Positions 62,509 to 64,000 of a DNA stretch of 64,000 nt are shown here, in pieces (position 1 is the stretch's first letter; each line of letters opens with the position of its first letter). Position numbers and translations under genes: made by a program. This DNA is from Verrucomicrobiia bacterium (GTDB lineage Bacteria; Verrucomicrobiota; Verrucomicrobiia; Verrucomicrobiales; DEV007): assembly GCA_030425385.1 (NCBI GenBank), contig JAUIAH010000016.1:1-64000 (forward strand), given 5' to 3'. The notes below the pieces were generated by a model. The model saw only the letters and a program-made list of their open reading frames with translations, made no database searches and was not told the origin of the DNA.

Positions 62509-63726
62509 TCAGCCTTTCATCACCTTCAGACAGTGCTCCATGAAGATGTTCGTGCAGTGCTCCCAGCTTCCTCTGCGCTTGGCCGCTATGAGGGCCGCGT
62601 GCGCCAGGTCTTCTCGGCGCTCTGGACGCTCACACAACTGCAACACCGCTTCGGCGAACGTTTGCGGGTCGTCCGCAATCTCGATCTCCTTGCCAGCTTC
62701 CAATTCCAAGCCCTCCGCGCCCACTGTCGTGGAAACCACCGGCAACCCTGCCGCCACGGCTTCCATGATCTTGATGCGTGTTCCCCCACCCGAGAGCAAG
62801 GGTACCGCTAGGACATCACACTTTCCCAAGAAGGGTCGGACGTCATCCACGGTGCCGGTGACGTCGATCGCTGGATCGGTCTCTGCGAGAGCGCGGACCC
62901 GCGCAGTGGGGTTTCGGCCGATGATGACGAGCTGAGCTCCCGGCAACCGATCCTTGATGTGCGGAAAGATCTTCTCTGTAAAGAACGTCACCGCTTCAAT
63001 GTTAGGCATCCAATCCATCGATCCCAGGAAACCGATGACCCGTCCATCGCCCCCCACGCGCGTGGGGTGGTGAAAGTAGTCGAAGTCCACTCCCGTCGGC
63101 ACGGAGCCGAGCACATTGCCGAGGCGATACTCTCTCTGGGCATAGGCCGTGTCATCCTCAGAAACGGTGATCACACCGTCAAAGCGTTCCGACAACACGC
63201 GTTCCCAGCGCCGCATGCGATGATACTGGCGTCTGAAATACCATCTAACCAACGGATTGGAATGGGCCGCGGCCAGGCGATCCCATATCTGTGCCTCCAT
63301 GTTGTGCTGAAAGAGCACCCTAGGCGTGCCTCCATCGCGTTTCGGAGCAAACGATGGTGCCAGTGTGAGGAAGTCACACACGATTAGATCGAATGCCTGT
63401 GCGTCGTCCAGCGCTTGGATCTTCGCCCTCAGCGGCGCATGCAGGTACTTTTCCAGGACAAATGGATAGGAAGATAGAAAGCCATTCTTCAGGGCGGTCC
63501 ACGCTGTGTTGGGCGCTTTCCAATCGATCCAAATCTGTTTCGAAGAGTAATTGGAGGCGTCTGCTAGGGCGGATGTAGGCGTGTCCTTGGGACAAAGTGA
63601 TAGGAAAGTGACCTCGTATTGGCGGTGCAGTTCACGCACCATATGGTAGGTGCGCTTCTTGCCTCCCGTATCGAGCGGGTGCAGCGGCCCGCTCTTGACC
63701 CACAGTATCTTAAGCCTCGGGTTCAT
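62509..63726 (-). CDS. Glycosyltransferase, GT4-like
   Basis: 405 residues. Starts KILWVKSGPLHPLDTGGKKRTYHMV and contains VIGFLGSMDWMPNIEAVTFF and GGTRIKIMEAVAAGLPVVSTTVGAEG, the common GT4 subgroup seen in exopolysaccharide loci (sugar transferase, PEP-CTERM/EpsH-like clusters). ATG 63726 overlaps the C-terminus of the partial upstream gene by 17 bp. It completes the fourth sugar-adding step visible in the locus, counting the priming enzyme. Confidence 0.92.
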   Translation of the reverse strand: MNPRLKILWVKSGPLHPLDTGGKKRTYHMVRELHRQYEVTFLSLCPKDTPTSALADASNYSSKQIWIDWKAPNTAWTALKNGFLSSYPFVLEKYLHAPLRAKIQALDDAQAFDLIVCDFLTLAPSFAPKRDGGTPRVLFQHNMEAQIWDRLAAAHSNPLVRWYFRRQYHRMRRWERVLSERFDGVITVSEDDTAYAQREYRLGNVLGSVPTGVDFDYFHHPTRVGGDGRVIGFLGSMDWMPNIEAVTFFTEKIFPHIKDRLPGAQLVIIGRNPTARVRALAETDPAIDVTGTVDDVRPFLGKCDVLAVPLLSGGGTRIKIMEAVAAGLPVVSTTVGAEGLELEAGKEIEIADDPQTFAEAVLQLCERPERREDLAHAALIAAKRRGSWEHCTNIFMEHCLKVMKG

Positions 63727-64000
63727 CTGCCATGGGGTGGATGCGATAGACGTTCAAGATCCCTTCACGGCCCTTCGCACGTGTGGATGGCACACTTGCC
63801 ACCTGTTCGAAGACGTTGGGATAGGTCGCCACGGTGTGCTCGACCAGATCGTGATCGGGGCGTCGTCGGGTTGAGGGGATCCCATGATCGACGATCAGGT
63901 AATCGATGCCGTCTAACAACGCGCGCACACCATCGGGATCGGTCGCCTTGAGCGCGAAGTTCTGCCCTAACCATTCCACATCAGCGAGCCGCTTGCTCCC
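63710..64000 (-). CDS. Partial gene, C-terminus of a membrane glycosyltransferase-like protein
   Basis: Only the last ~96 residues are inside the window and the frame stays open to the right edge, so the start is outside. The visible part contains VRALLDGIDYLIVDHG, HDLVEHTVATYPNVFEQV and GILNVYRIHP. This pattern resembles the soluble C-terminal domain of ArnT/dolichyl-phosphate-mannose-type glycosyltransferases that act on the periplasmic side. No membrane segment is visible here, so the call is tentative. Confidence 0.5.
   Translation of the reverse strand, partial: GSKRLADVEWLGQNFALKATDPDGVRALLDGIDYLIVDHGIPSTRRRPDHDLVEHTVATYPNVFEQVASVPSTRAKGREGILNVYRIHPMADEPEA

Overview
The window reads as a moderately GC-rich chromosome segment of a heterotrophic, Gram-negative bacterium of the PVC group, most likely Verrucomicrobiota (Opitutae-like). 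The reasons are an outer membrane (TonB receptor, TolC-like channel, Wza/Wzc, LPS core kinase), a secreted sulfatase, CotH/lamin-tail and FG-GAP secreted proteins, a recurring C-terminal module with a 'SEDL.TW ... YYR' pattern, an ECF sigma factor with a very long C-terminal extension, and a fused MFS/spermidine-synthase protein. The taxonomic call is inference from gene content. I saw no rRNA, tRNA, CRISPR array, phage genes or transposase.

Layout: 1-1.4 kb, unknown gene and a Maf nucleotide pyrophosphatase. 1.7-3.9 kb, katG with a terminator. 4-16.5 kb, TonB-dependent receptor, FG-GAP protein and a giant (about 2520 aa) secreted protein made of five tandem ~440-residue units. 16.6-20 kb, a CotH-type secreted protein followed by a decayed region with two truncated copies of its own 5' end, each next to a copy of a 117-bp element with inverted-repeat ends. 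20-29.4 kb, ordinary genes: membrane protein, YqgE/AlgH, MFS/spermidine-synthase fusion, sulfatase, WaaP-like kinase, leuA-nagB, DUF2887 nuclease-like protein. 29.5-36.3 kb, a seven-gene minus-strand exporter operon (Cys/His-rich secreted peptide, membrane fusion protein, ABC ATPase, two FtsX/MacB permeases, Cys-rich lipoprotein, TolC-like channel). 36.6-40.7 kb, a secreted protein split by an in-frame TAG, then an ECF sigma factor fused to a membrane segment and a ~560-aa helical tail. 40.7-44 kb, deacetylase-like protein, sulfotransferase and two acyltransferase-like genes. 44-48 kb, a small membrane-anchored protein and two tandem paralogous secreted proteins with signs of gene conversion. 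48-49.4 kb, a membrane-anchored endonuclease/phosphatase-fold protein and a small membrane protein. 49.4-64 kb, a Wzx/Wzy-type exopolysaccharide locus running off the right edge.

How the genes fit together: the exopolysaccharide locus is complete in outline: priming sugar transferase, glycosyltransferases, methyltransferase, flippase, O-antigen-polymerase-like protein, Wzc-like co-polymerase/kinase, Wza-like lipoprotein, plus an outer-membrane barrel and an unknown secreted protein. The nearby sulfotransferase, acyltransferase and deacetylase-like genes could decorate surface glycans. The TonB receptor, FG-GAP protein and giant protein look like one surface-uptake unit. The best candidates for undescribed biology are the five-unit repeat protein with a recombinant fifth unit, the exporter operon with two Cys-rich partner proteins, the sigma factor with a membrane/helical tail beside a nonsense-split secreted protein, and the tandem debris with its 117-bp element.
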